From positions 1-64,000 of the forward strand of contig NZ_JAFQXT010000017.1 of assembly GCF_017406825.1 (NCBI RefSeq): 64,000 bases of DNA, written 5' to 3'. Of the stretch, positions 7,885 through 16,435 are shown piece by piece. The position numbers and the translations under genes are program-made. Position 1 is the first letter of the stretch. Each line of letters opens with the position of its first letter. A model generated the notes under the pieces. It did not search any database. It was not told where the DNA came from and was given only the letters and a program-made list of their open reading frames with translations. This DNA comes from Methanobrevibacter sp. (GTDB lineage Archaea > Methanobacteriota > Methanobacteria > Methanobacteriales > Methanobacteriaceae).

Positions 7885-9375
7885 TCAAACTCTTTCATCA
7901 ACACTGTCCCAGTCAGGGTTTTTAGCAGGCAATATTGTAAATATGAAAGTTGCAATTAACAATGCCGCCGCAGCGATTACAGTAACGATTAACTGATCAT
8001 AGGAAGAATAACTGATCACATCAACCATTCCTCCAATCCAAACGATTGAAACGAAAATCGGTAGAATGTATTTCACTATTAAAATCCACCATCTGCCAAG
8101 TTTAATGGTTTTGGATCTGGCGTTTAGGAAATCTATAAGTTTTTCGGCTTTGAATATCCAAGCAAATAAAATACATTCAAAAATAACTCCTAACAATATG
8201 GCAATCTGATTAATGAATGTATCAACATATCCTAAAACATAGCTTCCAATTGCTGTAGCATAAATCATGGAAACCGCAGCCCCAATGACAATTAAAATAG
8301 TCATGGTTCTTTTCCTTGACAGGCCAAACTTATTCTGAATTGAAAAAGACAAAGGTTCGATAGTGGATAGAATGCTTGTTAGACCAGCAAGATAAACTGT
8401 TATAAAGAATAAAGGTCCTAAAACATAGGCCCATTGACCCAACACATTAAATACAATTGGATATACTATGAAAACTAGCCCTGTTCCCTGAGTTACCAAT
8501 TCGGCTACAGGAGTACCTGACTGAACAGACATATATCCTAAAATTGAAAATACCCCTAAAGCGGCAAAATTCTCAAATAAAGAGTTTGCAAAAGCGATTG
8601 AGATAGTATTGGTAATGAGGTCGGCATTATCCTTGGTATAGCTTGCATATGTAAAAGCGATTGACATTCCCAAACTTAAGGAAAACACGATTTGTCCAAA
8701 TGCAGCCATCCAAATATCAAAATGGGTTAAAAGTAACCAATCGGGATTGAAAAGTTCCACCAGACCTACGGAAGCGCCGGGCAATGTTAAAGAAAATCCG
8801 ACAATCACAACCATAATGGCAAATAATAATGGAACCAAAAATTTTGAAACTTTTCCAAGACCTTTTTCTAAGTCCCTGTGTGATATGAGCCAAACGATCA
8901 CCCAACCAACAAGCATTGCAACGGCTATTACCGGAATGAAACTGGTTAACCCAATATTAGAACCTGTGGATTGTAATAGAGTTGAAGTAAAATAAGTATT
9001 GGGGTCGGCTCCCCATCCTTTAAACAGACTTAATACTACATAAATTCCATCCCAACCGAGAATGGCCGAATAATAAATCATTATCATGAAAACAGAAACG
9101 GGTAAAAACCATCCGAGATACTCCCATTTAGGGTTAATTTTCCGGATAGCCTTTGCAAATGATGATTTGAAATTATATCCCACCCCATATTCTAAAATCA
9201 AAAACGGTATGGCCATTAAAAGAATGGCTACAATATATGGAATATAGAATGCTCCCCCACCATTGGAGTATAATACGTATGGATATCTCCAAATATTTCC
9301 TAACCCTACAGCAGAACCTATCATTGCTAAAATAAATGATAAATTACTGCCCCATTCATTTTTATCCTCGGACAT
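7885..9375 (-). CDS. Sodium-dependent symporter, NSS/SNF family
   Basis: 496 aa with about 12 membrane segments. The first helix carries the NSS signature GSAVGLGNIWRYPY, the unwound Na+/substrate site of LeuT-type transporters. The substrate, probably an amino acid, cannot be read from the sequence. The start ATG at 9375 has AGGAAACTTAATC before it. A paralogue is encoded at 42862-44328 on the other strand. No regulatory or metabolic partner is adjacent. Confidence 0.92.
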   Translation of the reverse strand: MSEDKNEWGSNLSFILAMIGSAVGLGNIWRYPYVLYSNGGGAFYIPYIVAILLMAIPFLILEYGVGYNFKSSFAKAIRKINPKWEYLGWFLPVSVFMIMIYYSAILGWDGIYVVLSLFKGWGADPNTYFTSTLLQSTGSNIGLTSFIPVIAVAMLVGWVIVWLISHRDLEKGLGKVSKFLVPLLFAIMVVIVGFSLTLPGASVGLVELFNPDWLLLTHFDIWMAAFGQIVFSLSLGMSIAFTYASYTKDNADLITNTISIAFANSLFENFAALGVFSILGYMSVQSGTPVAELVTQGTGLVFIVYPIVFNVLGQWAYVLGPLFFITVYLAGLTSILSTIEPLSFSIQNKFGLSRKRTMTILIVIGAAVSMIYATAIGSYVLGYVDTFINQIAILLGVIFECILFAWIFKAEKLIDFLNARSKTIKLGRWWILIVKYILPIFVSIVWIGGMVDVISYSSYDQLIVTVIAAAALLIATFIFTILPAKNPDWDSVDERV

Positions 9376-9478
9376 GATTAAGTTTCCTTTAAAGTTGTGT
9401 AAAACAAGTTTTTAATCTTAATCAATGAAAAACTTTTTTATAATTAGTATTAATTGGAAGTGATTAATATATGTTACA

Positions 9479-10327
9479 CTATGTCCTGAGCAATTCCTTC
9501 AGCTCACATGCCTTACATATATCTGATGATGTCGGCTCGCCACAAATTTCGCATTCATTGAGGCGTGTATTAATGTCATTTTCAAATGTTAAAATTTGTT
9601 TGAAGGATTCCATCACATTGCTTTTAACACCTGGATATTGATCCTCGCTGACATTTAGAAATTCCTTGATTTTTGCTCTTAATGACAAATGGGAGTAAGG
9701 GCATTCCTCCAAATGAATGTCAATATTGTTTATTACGGCCCACATACCAACTTCCTTTTCGGGAGTGTTCCATAAAGGTTTGATTCTCGGAACCAGTTTC
9801 GGATGAATCACATCAAGTTCAGGGCCGAATTTTGAAAATTTTATCGTATCCCCACGAGCAAAACTCATTAAGAATGATTGAATTTCATCATCCAGGTTAT
9901 GTCCGGTAGCAATTTTAGAGGCACCCAATTCATAAGCTGTCTTATTTAAAATATTTCTCCTAAATACTCCGCAGGGGATGCATGCACTTTTAAAATTAGA
10001 GCAAATCTCATCGAGACTGAAACCTTCCTCATCTTTGAATGATTTCTGCACCAATTCAACGTTTAATTCCTTGGCGTTTTGAATAGCCGAATCTATGCCG
10101 TGCTGCCTATAGCCTTCGATGCCCTCATCGACACTGATGGCCACTAAATCAAAATCAAGGAACTGTTTATAATTTTTTAGGGCATGCAAAGTCAGAACAC
10201 TATCCTTACCACCAGACAATGCAACAGCTATTAATTCTCCTTCCCTGATTAATTCATAATCAGAGATTAAATTATTTATTCTTGTAAAGATATGCTTGTT
10301 GAATTCATCCTTATCTAATTTCACCAT
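9479..10327 (-). CDS. tRNA uridine 2-thiolation PP-loop ATPase (TtuA/Ncs6 type)
   Basis: 282 aa. The PP-loop SGGKDS (38-43) activates tRNA uridine with ATP. CIPC (Cys116, Cys119) and a later Cys in EECPYSH are the three ligands for the [4Fe-4S] sulfur carrier of TtuA. A C-terminal zinc ribbon (CEICGEP...CKAC) is present. The N-terminal Cys/His zinc finger typical of TtuA is missing: the protein starts at MVKLDKDEFNKHIF, equivalent to just after that finger. A TATTTATTTATC box on this strand about 26 bp before the ATG suggests a leaderless message. Confidence 0.82.
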   Translation of the reverse strand: MVKLDKDEFNKHIFTRINNLISDYELIREGELIAVALSGGKDSVLTLHALKNYKQFLDFDLVAISVDEGIEGYRQHGIDSAIQNAKELNVELVQKSFKDEEGFSLDEICSNFKSACIPCGVFRRNILNKTAYELGASKIATGHNLDDEIQSFLMSFARGDTIKFSKFGPELDVIHPKLVPRIKPLWNTPEKEVGMWAVINNIDIHLEECPYSHLSLRAKIKEFLNVSEDQYPGVKSNVMESFKQILTFENDINTRLNECEICGEPTSSDICKACELKELLRT

Positions 10328-10378
10328 TACTAAAATAATTTATAGAAAGATAAATAAATAATTTTTCAGGTGAAATAA

Positions 10379-10684
10379 ATGATTACATGTGATTTTGCGA
10401 TATTGCCTGTGGGAACAGAAACTACAGAATGTAAAGATTATGTAACCGCAGCCGTCCAGTCAATTAAAGATTCAGGACTAAACTATCAATTGACCGGAAT
10501 GGGAACCCAAATTGAAGCTGAAAACCTTGAAGAATTATACTCGGCAATAGCCGCCGCTCAAGAAGCGATTTTTGAACTTGGACTTGGCAGAGTATACACT
10601 GTCATAAAAGTAGATGACAGAAGGGATTTGAAAAACAGAACATTGGACGCTAAAGTTGAAACTGTAGAAAAAATGTTGAAATGA
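10379..10684 (+). CDS. Thiamine-binding protein, MTH1187/YqgV family
   Basis: 101 aa, the usual length for this family (PF01910, formerly DUF77), which has a ferredoxin-like fold and binds thiamine or a thiamine-like ligand. It starts MITCDFAILPVGTETTE and includes the conserved glycine-rich QLTGMGTQIE segment. It may be a carrier or sensor. The ribosome-binding site is AGGTGA, 7 bases before the ATG. It is divergent from the tRNA thiolase gene with overlapping promoter space, and ends at a double hairpin shared with the convergent aminotransferase gene. Confidence 0.88.
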   Translation: MITCDFAILPVGTETTECKDYVTAAVQSIKDSGLNYQLTGMGTQIEAENLEELYSAIAAAQEAIFELGLGRVYTVIKVDDRRDLKNRTLDAKVETVEKMLK

Positions 10685-10728
10685 GTTAGTGTTTAATCTA
10701 ACTCATGGGAAGCGGTTTTTACCGCTTC
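10681..10728. terminator. Two tandem hairpins at convergent gene ends
   Basis: ATGAGTTAG (10681-10689) pairs perfectly with CTAACTCAT (10698-10706) across an 8-base loop. GAAGCGGT (10709-10716) pairs perfectly with ACCGCTTC (10721-10728) across TTTT. Both overlap the final codons of the flanking genes. Confidence 0.6.
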
Positions 10729-11799
10729 GATAACTAAATCCAAATCTTCCTTGGTTAAGGAAGGATGAACAGGAAGTGAAATTACATTATCTGCAGCAAG
10801 TTCCGCATTCGGACAATTTCCTTCAATTCCCAATGCCTTATAGATTGGCTGTTTGTATAATGGAATAGGATAATGGATGCCTGTTCCCACACCGCAGTCA
10901 TTGATTATATCCACCCAATCATCACGGTTTCCTTTTTCCACACGGATTGTGTACTGGTGATATACATGTTTTGATCCATAAGCACAGTATGGAGTTACAA
11001 CTCCGTCAACATCCTTTAGACCTTCATTTAAATATGCTGCATTATCAATTCTTTTTTTATTGAATTCGTCGATATTTTCCAATTGTGCAAGGCCGATTGC
11101 GGCGGAAATGTCAGTCATTCTAAAGTTGTATCCTATTGCATCGTGGTGATATCTCACGCTTGCTCCGTGTGCCCGGAATACTTTTGCGCTTTCAGCCAAA
11201 TCTGCATCATCAGTGGTGATTATTCCCCCTTCAGAGGTGGTCATGTTTTTTGTTGGATAGAAACTGAAACAGGACATGTCCCCTATGCTGCCTACTTTTT
11301 TGCCGTTGCATGTTGCGCCGTGAGCCTGTGCAGCATCTTCAATGACAATCAAGCCATGTTTTTCAGCGATTTCGTTAATTTTATCCATATTTGCAGATTG
11401 CCCATATAACTGAACAGGCATAATGGCTTTGGTGTTTTCAGTTATCAAATCTTCAATTGCATCAGGATTTAAAGTATAAGTCTTTAAATCGATGTCTGCA
11501 AAAACCGGTTTTGCGCCGGTGTATACAATTGCGTTTCCGCTTGCAATGAATGTGAATGGAGTTGTGATTACCTCATCCCCTTCACCAATGCCACACGCCA
11601 ATAAAGCAACATGTAATGCAGCGGTTCCTGAGTTAACGGCGATGCCGTACTTCGCACCAACCCACTCGGCGAATTTTTGCTCAAATTCTTCAACTTTAGG
11701 ACCTTGAGCAATCATTCCTGATTTTAATACTTCAACTACATTTTCAATTTCTTTATCGCCAATTATTGGTTTTGCAATGGGAACTTTAATTTCTGACAC
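10693..11799 (-). CDS. PLP-dependent sugar aminotransferase, DegT/DnrJ/EryC1/StrS family
   Basis: 368 aa. It has the GTAALH phosphate-binding motif, EDAAQAHGA (Asp that contacts the pyridine nitrogen) and SFYPTKNMTT with the PLP-binding lysine. The family aminates nucleotide-linked keto-sugars used in surface polysaccharide or glycoprotein glycans. No other sugar-nucleotide gene is nearby, so the exact substrate is not deducible. Divergent from trm1 with a dyad-rich 93-bp promoter region. Confidence 0.88.
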   Translation of the reverse strand: MSEIKVPIAKPIIGDKEIENVVEVLKSGMIAQGPKVEEFEQKFAEWVGAKYGIAVNSGTAALHVALLACGIGEGDEVITTPFTFIASGNAIVYTGAKPVFADIDLKTYTLNPDAIEDLITENTKAIMPVQLYGQSANMDKINEIAEKHGLIVIEDAAQAHGATCNGKKVGSIGDMSCFSFYPTKNMTTSEGGIITTDDADLAESAKVFRAHGASVRYHHDAIGYNFRMTDISAAIGLAQLENIDEFNKKRIDNAAYLNEGLKDVDGVVTPYCAYGSKHVYHQYTIRVEKGNRDDWVDIINDCGVGTGIHYPIPLYKQPIYKALGIEGNCPNAELAADNVISLPVHPSLTKEDLDLVIEAVKTASHELD

Positions 11800-11827
11800 A
11801 ATATCACCAAATAGAATAAATTACTAT

Positions 11828-11864
11828 ACTAATATTTAAATCTAATAATATTTAAAATATTAGT
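11828..11864. promoter_or_regulatory. Dyad in the aminotransferase / trm1 divergent promoter
   Basis: ACTAATATTT (11828-11837) and AAATATTAGT (11855-11864) are perfect 10-bp inverted arms, 17 bp apart. They are placed to serve both divergent genes as a TATA/BRE or operator region. AT richness makes chance matches possible. Confidence 0.35.
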
Positions 11865-11892
11865 TATCAAATAAAACTACGAGTGTGAAGTA

Positions 11893-13056
11893 ATGGAGAA
11901 ATATAAAATAAAAAGTATTACTGAGGGATTGACCAAAATCGAATTTCCAGAATTTGAAAAAGTTTCATCACAAGCTCCTGTTTTTTATAATCCACATATG
12001 GAACTGAATAGGGATTTATCCATTCTAGCAATCCAAGTATTCCAAAAGCAAGAAAACCGTGAAATAAACATCTGCGATTTATTTGGAGGAAGCGGAATTA
12101 GAGGCGTGAGATATAAAAATGAAATAGAGGGAGTGGGTGAAGTTTCCATTAATGACATCAGTGAAACCGCCAACCATTACGAAAGACACAACATAGAGCT
12201 GAACAATCTGAAAGATATCGAAGTGTATCAGCATGACGCCAGTATGTTTTTAAGGATGAAACGTGGGGAGTTTGATGTTATTGACATTGATCCTTTTGGA
12301 ACCCCTTCACCGTTTCTGGATTCGGCAGGCTACTGCGCTCGTAGAAACTCACTTTTATGCGTTACTGCAACAGACACTTCTGCCTTATGCGGAACGTACG
12401 AAGAACCTTGCATTCGCAAGTATAATTCTAAACCTTACAAAAGCGAATATTGCCATGAAAATGGAATCCGGATACTGGCCGGTTTTGTTGCGCTGACACT
12501 TTCAAAATATGCAAAATACATTGAAGTGAAAATGTCTCACAGCACTGAACATTATATGAGATTATACCTTGAAATTAAAAAGGGTTCGAAAAAAACTGAT
12601 GAATCCTTGAAAAACATAGGATATATCAGTCACTGCAAAAATTGTCTGCACCGCCAAACAAGCAACGGACTGGCAAGTCCGATTGATGATGTCTGTCCTG
12701 TTTGCGGTGAAAAACTGGTGCATGCAGGACCTTTATGGTTAGGAAGTATTCAGGATAAAGAATTTATTCAAAAAATGATTGATGAATCAGCAAATAAAAA
12801 AATCAATACTGAAAAGGAAGCCCTAAAGTTGCTGAATAAATGCCTCATTGAATCAGACGCTCCCGCCACATTTTTTGATGTGCACAGCATTTGCAAATCT
12901 CTGAAAATTAGTGCTCCTAAATTCGATTTGATTCTTGATGAACTTGAAAATCAGGGTTTTGAAGCCATCAAAACTCATTTTAATCCAATAGGCATTAAAA
13001 CTGATGCAGATATTGAAAATATTAAAAACATTTTGATGAAACTTAATGATATCTAA
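11893..13056 (+). CDS. trm1: tRNA (guanine26-N2)-dimethyltransferase
   Basis: 387 aa. SAM-binding Rossmann fold with the motif LFGGSGIRG near residue 62 and the Trm1 catalytic motif DIDPFGTPSPF near 133. A Cys pair (CKNC...CPVC, about 250-275) forms the zinc-ribbon-like insertion of Trm1. It makes N2,N2-dimethylguanosine at position 26 of tRNA. The end is followed by an AT-rich stretch with T-runs and self-complementary AATTTTATTAAAATT, likely its terminator. Confidence 0.9.
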   Translation: MEKYKIKSITEGLTKIEFPEFEKVSSQAPVFYNPHMELNRDLSILAIQVFQKQENREINICDLFGGSGIRGVRYKNEIEGVGEVSINDISETANHYERHNIELNNLKDIEVYQHDASMFLRMKRGEFDVIDIDPFGTPSPFLDSAGYCARRNSLLCVTATDTSALCGTYEEPCIRKYNSKPYKSEYCHENGIRILAGFVALTLSKYAKYIEVKMSHSTEHYMRLYLEIKKGSKKTDESLKNIGYISHCKNCLHRQTSNGLASPIDDVCPVCGEKLVHAGPLWLGSIQDKEFIQKMIDESANKKINTEKEALKLLNKCLIESDAPATFFDVHSICKSLKISAPKFDLILDELENQGFEAIKTHFNPIGIKTDADIENIKNILMKLNDI

Positions 13057-13213
13057 ATAATGTATACGATTTTTTAATTTTATTAAAATTAAATAAAATA
13101 ATCAATATCCCATTTAAATGTTAATCATTTTTTAAAAAAAACTAATGATATGAACATTACAATTGTTAATTTTTATAGAAAAAATTACAAAATAATAAAA
13201 AAAATACACGAAC

Positions 13214-13267
13214 TTTTATATAACATAAAAACATTATTATAAAATAATAAAGGTTAATATTTTAACC
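13214..13267 (+). promoter_or_regulatory. Promoter and candidate autoregulatory site of the Lrp-type gene
   Basis: The TATA box TTTTATATAAC (13214-13223) predicts a start near 13245. GGTTAA-TATT-TTAACC (13252-13267), a perfect 6-bp dyad, lies just after the predicted start, where a bound regulator would block RNA polymerase. This is the usual geometry of archaeal repressor sites. The regulator binding it, perhaps Lrp itself, is inferred. Confidence 0.5.
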
Positions 13268-13296
13268 AATTATTAAAATTAATTAAGGAGATTAAT

Positions 13297-13770
13297 ATGA
13301 AAACCAAAGATGATTTTATAAAACTCGATGATACTGACGTCAAAATCCTAAAAATTATCAATGAAGATGTCAGAACATCCTACAGACAAATATCCCGCAG
13401 TTTAGATGTTTCTGTAGGAACCGTCCACAATCGTATTGATAAAATGGTTAAATCCGGAGTGATTAAAAAGTTCTCACCAGTCATTGACCATGAAAAATTA
13501 GGCTTTGTCTTAACAACCATTATAGGCGTCAGAGTCAAAGGGGGAAAGCTAAAGAATTGGGAAGAAAAAACATTCTTCAATAAAAATGTTGTAGGAATTT
13601 ATGATGTTACCGGAGAATATGACGCATTTTTAATCGCCAAATTCAGAAACACAAATGAATTAAACGCATTTATTAAAGAATTATTAAAAGACCCAATTAT
13701 AGAAAGAACTTATACCCAAACTGTTCTTGATGTTATCAAAGAAGATATGGGATCTTCAAACATCTTATAA
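13297..13770 (+). CDS. Lrp/AsnC family transcriptional regulator
   Basis: 157 aa. The N-terminal winged helix-turn-helix (about residues 10-65, with SYRQISRSLDVSVGTVHNRI) is followed by a RAM ligand-binding domain (about 75-150, with VTGEYDAFLIAKF). Such proteins form dimers or octamers and respond to amino acids or related metabolites. AAGGAG precedes the ATG. The gene stands alone with its own promoter and a hairpin terminator. The next gene is mptA, but co-regulation is not shown. Confidence 0.92.
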   Translation: MKTKDDFIKLDDTDVKILKIINEDVRTSYRQISRSLDVSVGTVHNRIDKMVKSGVIKKFSPVIDHEKLGFVLTTIIGVRVKGGKLKNWEEKTFFNKNVVGIYDVTGEYDAFLIAKFRNTNELNAFIKELLKDPIIERTYTQTVLDVIKEDMGSSNIL

Positions 13771-13778
13771 AATTTTTA

Positions 13779-13820
13779 AAAGTAGTTCAAAACTACTTTA
13801 AATTTCTTATTTTTTTAATT
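13779..13820 (+). terminator. Hairpin and T-run terminator of the Lrp-type gene
   Basis: AAAGTAGTT (13779-13787), loop CAA, AACTACTTT (13791-13799), then TAAATTTC and TTATTTTTTT. Confidence 0.75.
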
Positions 13821-13941
13821 TTAGAAAGCACATTTCTTAATGAAACATTCATTTTACAATTTTACACTAAAATCATTTAAATATATAAATGAAAAGAACA
13901 AAAAATAATCATGTTTAATTAATTAATAAGAGGTAATTAAA

Positions 13942-14880
13942 TTGGCAGTATGCTTACCCGATACTCAAGACGACACTCCAAATGTACCTATAAAATTGAC
14001 CAGAGTAGGCGTGACTGGAGTAAAAAAATTATTACAACTTGAAAGAACAAATAAAAGACCAATAATTTTACTTCCTACTTTTGATGCATTTGTCGATTTG
14101 CCAAGTGATCAAAAAGGAGTACATATGTCTAGGAACCCGGAAGCCATCAGCGAAGTTCTCGAAACAGTCGCTGAAGACTCCACTGTAGATGTCGAATCAT
14201 TATGTGCAAAAATCGTTGAAAGAATGATGACAAAACACGAATATGCAAGACGTGTTGAAATCTCAATGACAACCGATTTTATGTTCATGAAGGAATCACC
14301 AGTTACCAAAAATAAAACTCAGGAGATGGCCCAGCTAAAAGCAAAGGCCATCGGATACAGAGATGATGAAGGCAATGTTGAGATTAGAAAAAGTATTGGT
14401 GCAGAACTTATTGGAATGACAGTATGTCCATGTGCACAGGAATCCGTTAGGGAATCTGATAAACTTAAATTACTAGAATTCTTAGATGAAGAAACAACTC
14501 AAAAAGTCTTAGATACAGTTACTTTTGCTTCTCACAACCAAAGGGGATTAGGAACATTATTAATTGAAGTTCCCAAAGATAAAAGTGTTAAAGCAGAAGA
14601 CCTAATTGAAATCATAGAAACCTCAATGAGTTCTCCAGTGTGTGAATTGCTTAAAAGACCTGATGAAAATGCAACAGTGATGAATGCCCACAGAAAACCT
14701 GTTTTTGTTGAAGACTGTGTTAGAAATATGATGGAAAAGATTGTTCAGAAATATGCTGATTTCCCAGATGACACATTAATCACAGCCCGTCAAGAAAACC
14801 AAGAAAGTATTCACAGGCACAATGCATTTGCCGAAAAAGTAACTACACTCGGTGAGTTAAAAGAAGAATTAAATATCTAA
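13942..14880 (+). CDS. mptA: GTP cyclohydrolase IV (methanopterin biosynthesis)
   Basis: 312 aa. It matches MptA/FolE2-type cyclohydrolases: MAVCLPDTQDDTPN start, RVGVTGVKK, and SMTTDFMF, with a later MTVCPCAQE region containing the metal-ligand Cys. MptA is an Fe(II) enzyme that converts GTP to 7,8-dihydroneopterin 2',3'-cyclic phosphate, the first step to tetrahydromethanopterin. It starts at TTG, supported by GAGGT ten bases upstream and by the absence of a better codon. It is followed after 12 bp by an unknown gene and then cofG, a likely cofactor operon. Confidence 0.92.
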   Translation: MAVCLPDTQDDTPNVPIKLTRVGVTGVKKLLQLERTNKRPIILLPTFDAFVDLPSDQKGVHMSRNPEAISEVLETVAEDSTVDVESLCAKIVERMMTKHEYARRVEISMTTDFMFMKESPVTKNKTQEMAQLKAKAIGYRDDEGNVEIRKSIGAELIGMTVCPCAQESVRESDKLKLLEFLDEETTQKVLDTVTFASHNQRGLGTLLIEVPKDKSVKAEDLIEIIETSMSSPVCELLKRPDENATVMNAHRKPVFVEDCVRNMMEKIVQKYADFPDDTLITARQENQESIHRHNAFAEKVTTLGELKEELNI

Positions 14881-14892
14881 GGAAATGATTTA

Positions 14893-15333
14893 ATGAAAAA
14901 AACTTATGAAATTGCAGGAGAAGTGATGGGATTTTTTGATTCATTTAAAGGATCAAGACCTGCAATAGATAATGAAAGAATACTGATCGTTAGAGGAAAA
15001 TCCAGAAAAATCATTCCTCTTAATGAATTTGAATCAAAACTTGCAGAAATTGGTGAAATTCTTGGGGCAACTGAAGTGGACGCCACATCCGAGAAAGTTT
15101 CAAAAATTCTCGAAGTTGGGGACAAGAACATCAAAAGAAGTGAATCAAATACTAATGACATGGACAGCCATGGACTTGTCAGAATGAAAGAGGAATTGGA
15201 ATCCATGGGGCTTTTTGTTGAATACAAAGTGTTCGAACTTCCAAAATTTGATGTGATTATTGCAATTTGGGAAGATAAGAATGAACTTCCACCACTCTAT
15301 GTAGAAGTTACTGTTTCTGAACGTGAAGATTGA
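14893..15333 (+). CDS. Conserved protein of unknown function between mptA and cofG
   Basis: 146 aa, soluble, mixed alpha/beta, beginning MKKTYEIAGEVMGFFDSFKGSRPA and ending in a YVEVTVSERED strand. I do not recognise a characterised family. It could belong to an uncharacterised methanogen DUF. It sits 12 bp after mptA and its stop overlaps the possible GTG start of cofG, so it is co-expressed with enzymes of methanopterin and F420 synthesis. A role in one of these pathways is the natural guess, unproven. Confidence 0.78.
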   Translation: MKKTYEIAGEVMGFFDSFKGSRPAIDNERILIVRGKSRKIIPLNEFESKLAEIGEILGATEVDATSEKVSKILEVGDKNIKRSESNTNDMDSHGLVRMKEELESMGLFVEYKVFELPKFDVIIAIWEDKNELPPLYVEVTVSERED

Positions 15334-15334
15334 A

Positions 15335-16435
15335 ATGAAATCAAATTTAACTAAAGATGATATTCTCCAAATATTAAATGCAACTGATAGCGATATAATT
15401 AGATATATGGCTGAAACTGTAAGATATAGGGAGAATAATCTTATTACTTATTCTAAAAACATTTTCATACCATTGACTGAAATCTGCAGGAATGATTGCG
15501 GATATTGTAATTTTAAGAAGAATCCTGCAGACCCGAACGTTATAATTTTAAAAACCAAAGAAGAAGTGCTGGCTGATTTAAAGGAAGCTGAAGAATACGG
15601 ATGCAAAGAAGCATTGTTTACATTTGGTGAAGATGCTGACGAGGAAGAAAGCGTTCGTCAAAAATTGCATGAGTACGGTTATGGCAGAATGATTGATTAT
15701 GTTGTCGATATTTGCCAAATGACCCTTGAAAAGACTTCCCTTTTACCCCATACCAATGGAGGAAATTACTCCTTTGAAGATTTAAAAAGACTGAAAGAGG
15801 TCAATGCCTCAATGGGTCTGATGCTTGAAAATTCATCATCCAGACTAATGGAATTGCCCGCCCACAACAAAAGCCCTGGAAAAAACCCTATAATCAGACT
15901 TGAAACCATTGAAAATGCGGGAAAACTTAAAATACCATACACCACAGGAATCCTGATTGGAATTGGCGAAACCCGAGAGGAAATAGCCGAATCATTACTT
16001 GCCATTAAAGATTTATACGACAAATATGGTCATATTCAGGAAGTTATCATACAGAATTTTACTCCAATTCCTGGAATTGAAATGGAAAACTGGCCAGAAC
16101 CAAGCTTTTTAGATATGATTAGAACTGTTATTGCAGGAACATTACTGTTTGGCGATACTGACGTCAGCATTCAGGTCCCGCCAAATCTAAACAACGACAC
16201 CGCCCAGATATTCCTCTTGTGCGGTGCTGATGATTGGGGTGGAGTTTCACCGGTAAGTCCTGATTATGTAAACATAACTTCACCATGGCCGGGAATTGAA
16301 GAATTGCGTAAGTTAACTGAAGATGCTGGATTTGAGCTAACTGAGAGATTATGTGTTTATGAAAAATACGTCAACAGCGAATGGCTGAATGAAACCCTTT
16401 TAGAAAAAATTGCTAGTATATCCGAGCGTCAATAA
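15335..16435 (+). CDS. cofG: FO synthase subunit 1 (F420 biosynthesis)
   Basis: About 366 aa. Radical-SAM triad CxxxCxxC at Cys51, Cys55 and Cys58 (CRNDCGYC), followed by the CofG pattern HTNGGNYS, NSSSRL and the C-terminal GADDWGGVSPVSPDYVN. CofG works with CofH to build the deazaflavin FO, the chromophore of F420. I used the ATG at 15335. A GTG at 15323 overlaps the previous gene and is also possible. The 3' end overlaps the end of convergent taw2 by 23 bp. Confidence 0.92.
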   Translation: MKSNLTKDDILQILNATDSDIIRYMAETVRYRENNLITYSKNIFIPLTEICRNDCGYCNFKKNPADPNVIILKTKEEVLADLKEAEEYGCKEALFTFGEDADEEESVRQKLHEYGYGRMIDYVVDICQMTLEKTSLLPHTNGGNYSFEDLKRLKEVNASMGLMLENSSSRLMELPAHNKSPGKNPIIRLETIENAGKLKIPYTTGILIGIGETREEIAESLLAIKDLYDKYGHIQEVIIQNFTPIPGIEMENWPEPSFLDMIRTVIAGTLLFGDTDVSIQVPPNLNNDTAQIFLLCGADDWGGVSPVSPDYVNITSPWPGIEELRKLTEDAGFELTERLCVYEKYVNSEWLNETLLEKIASISERQ

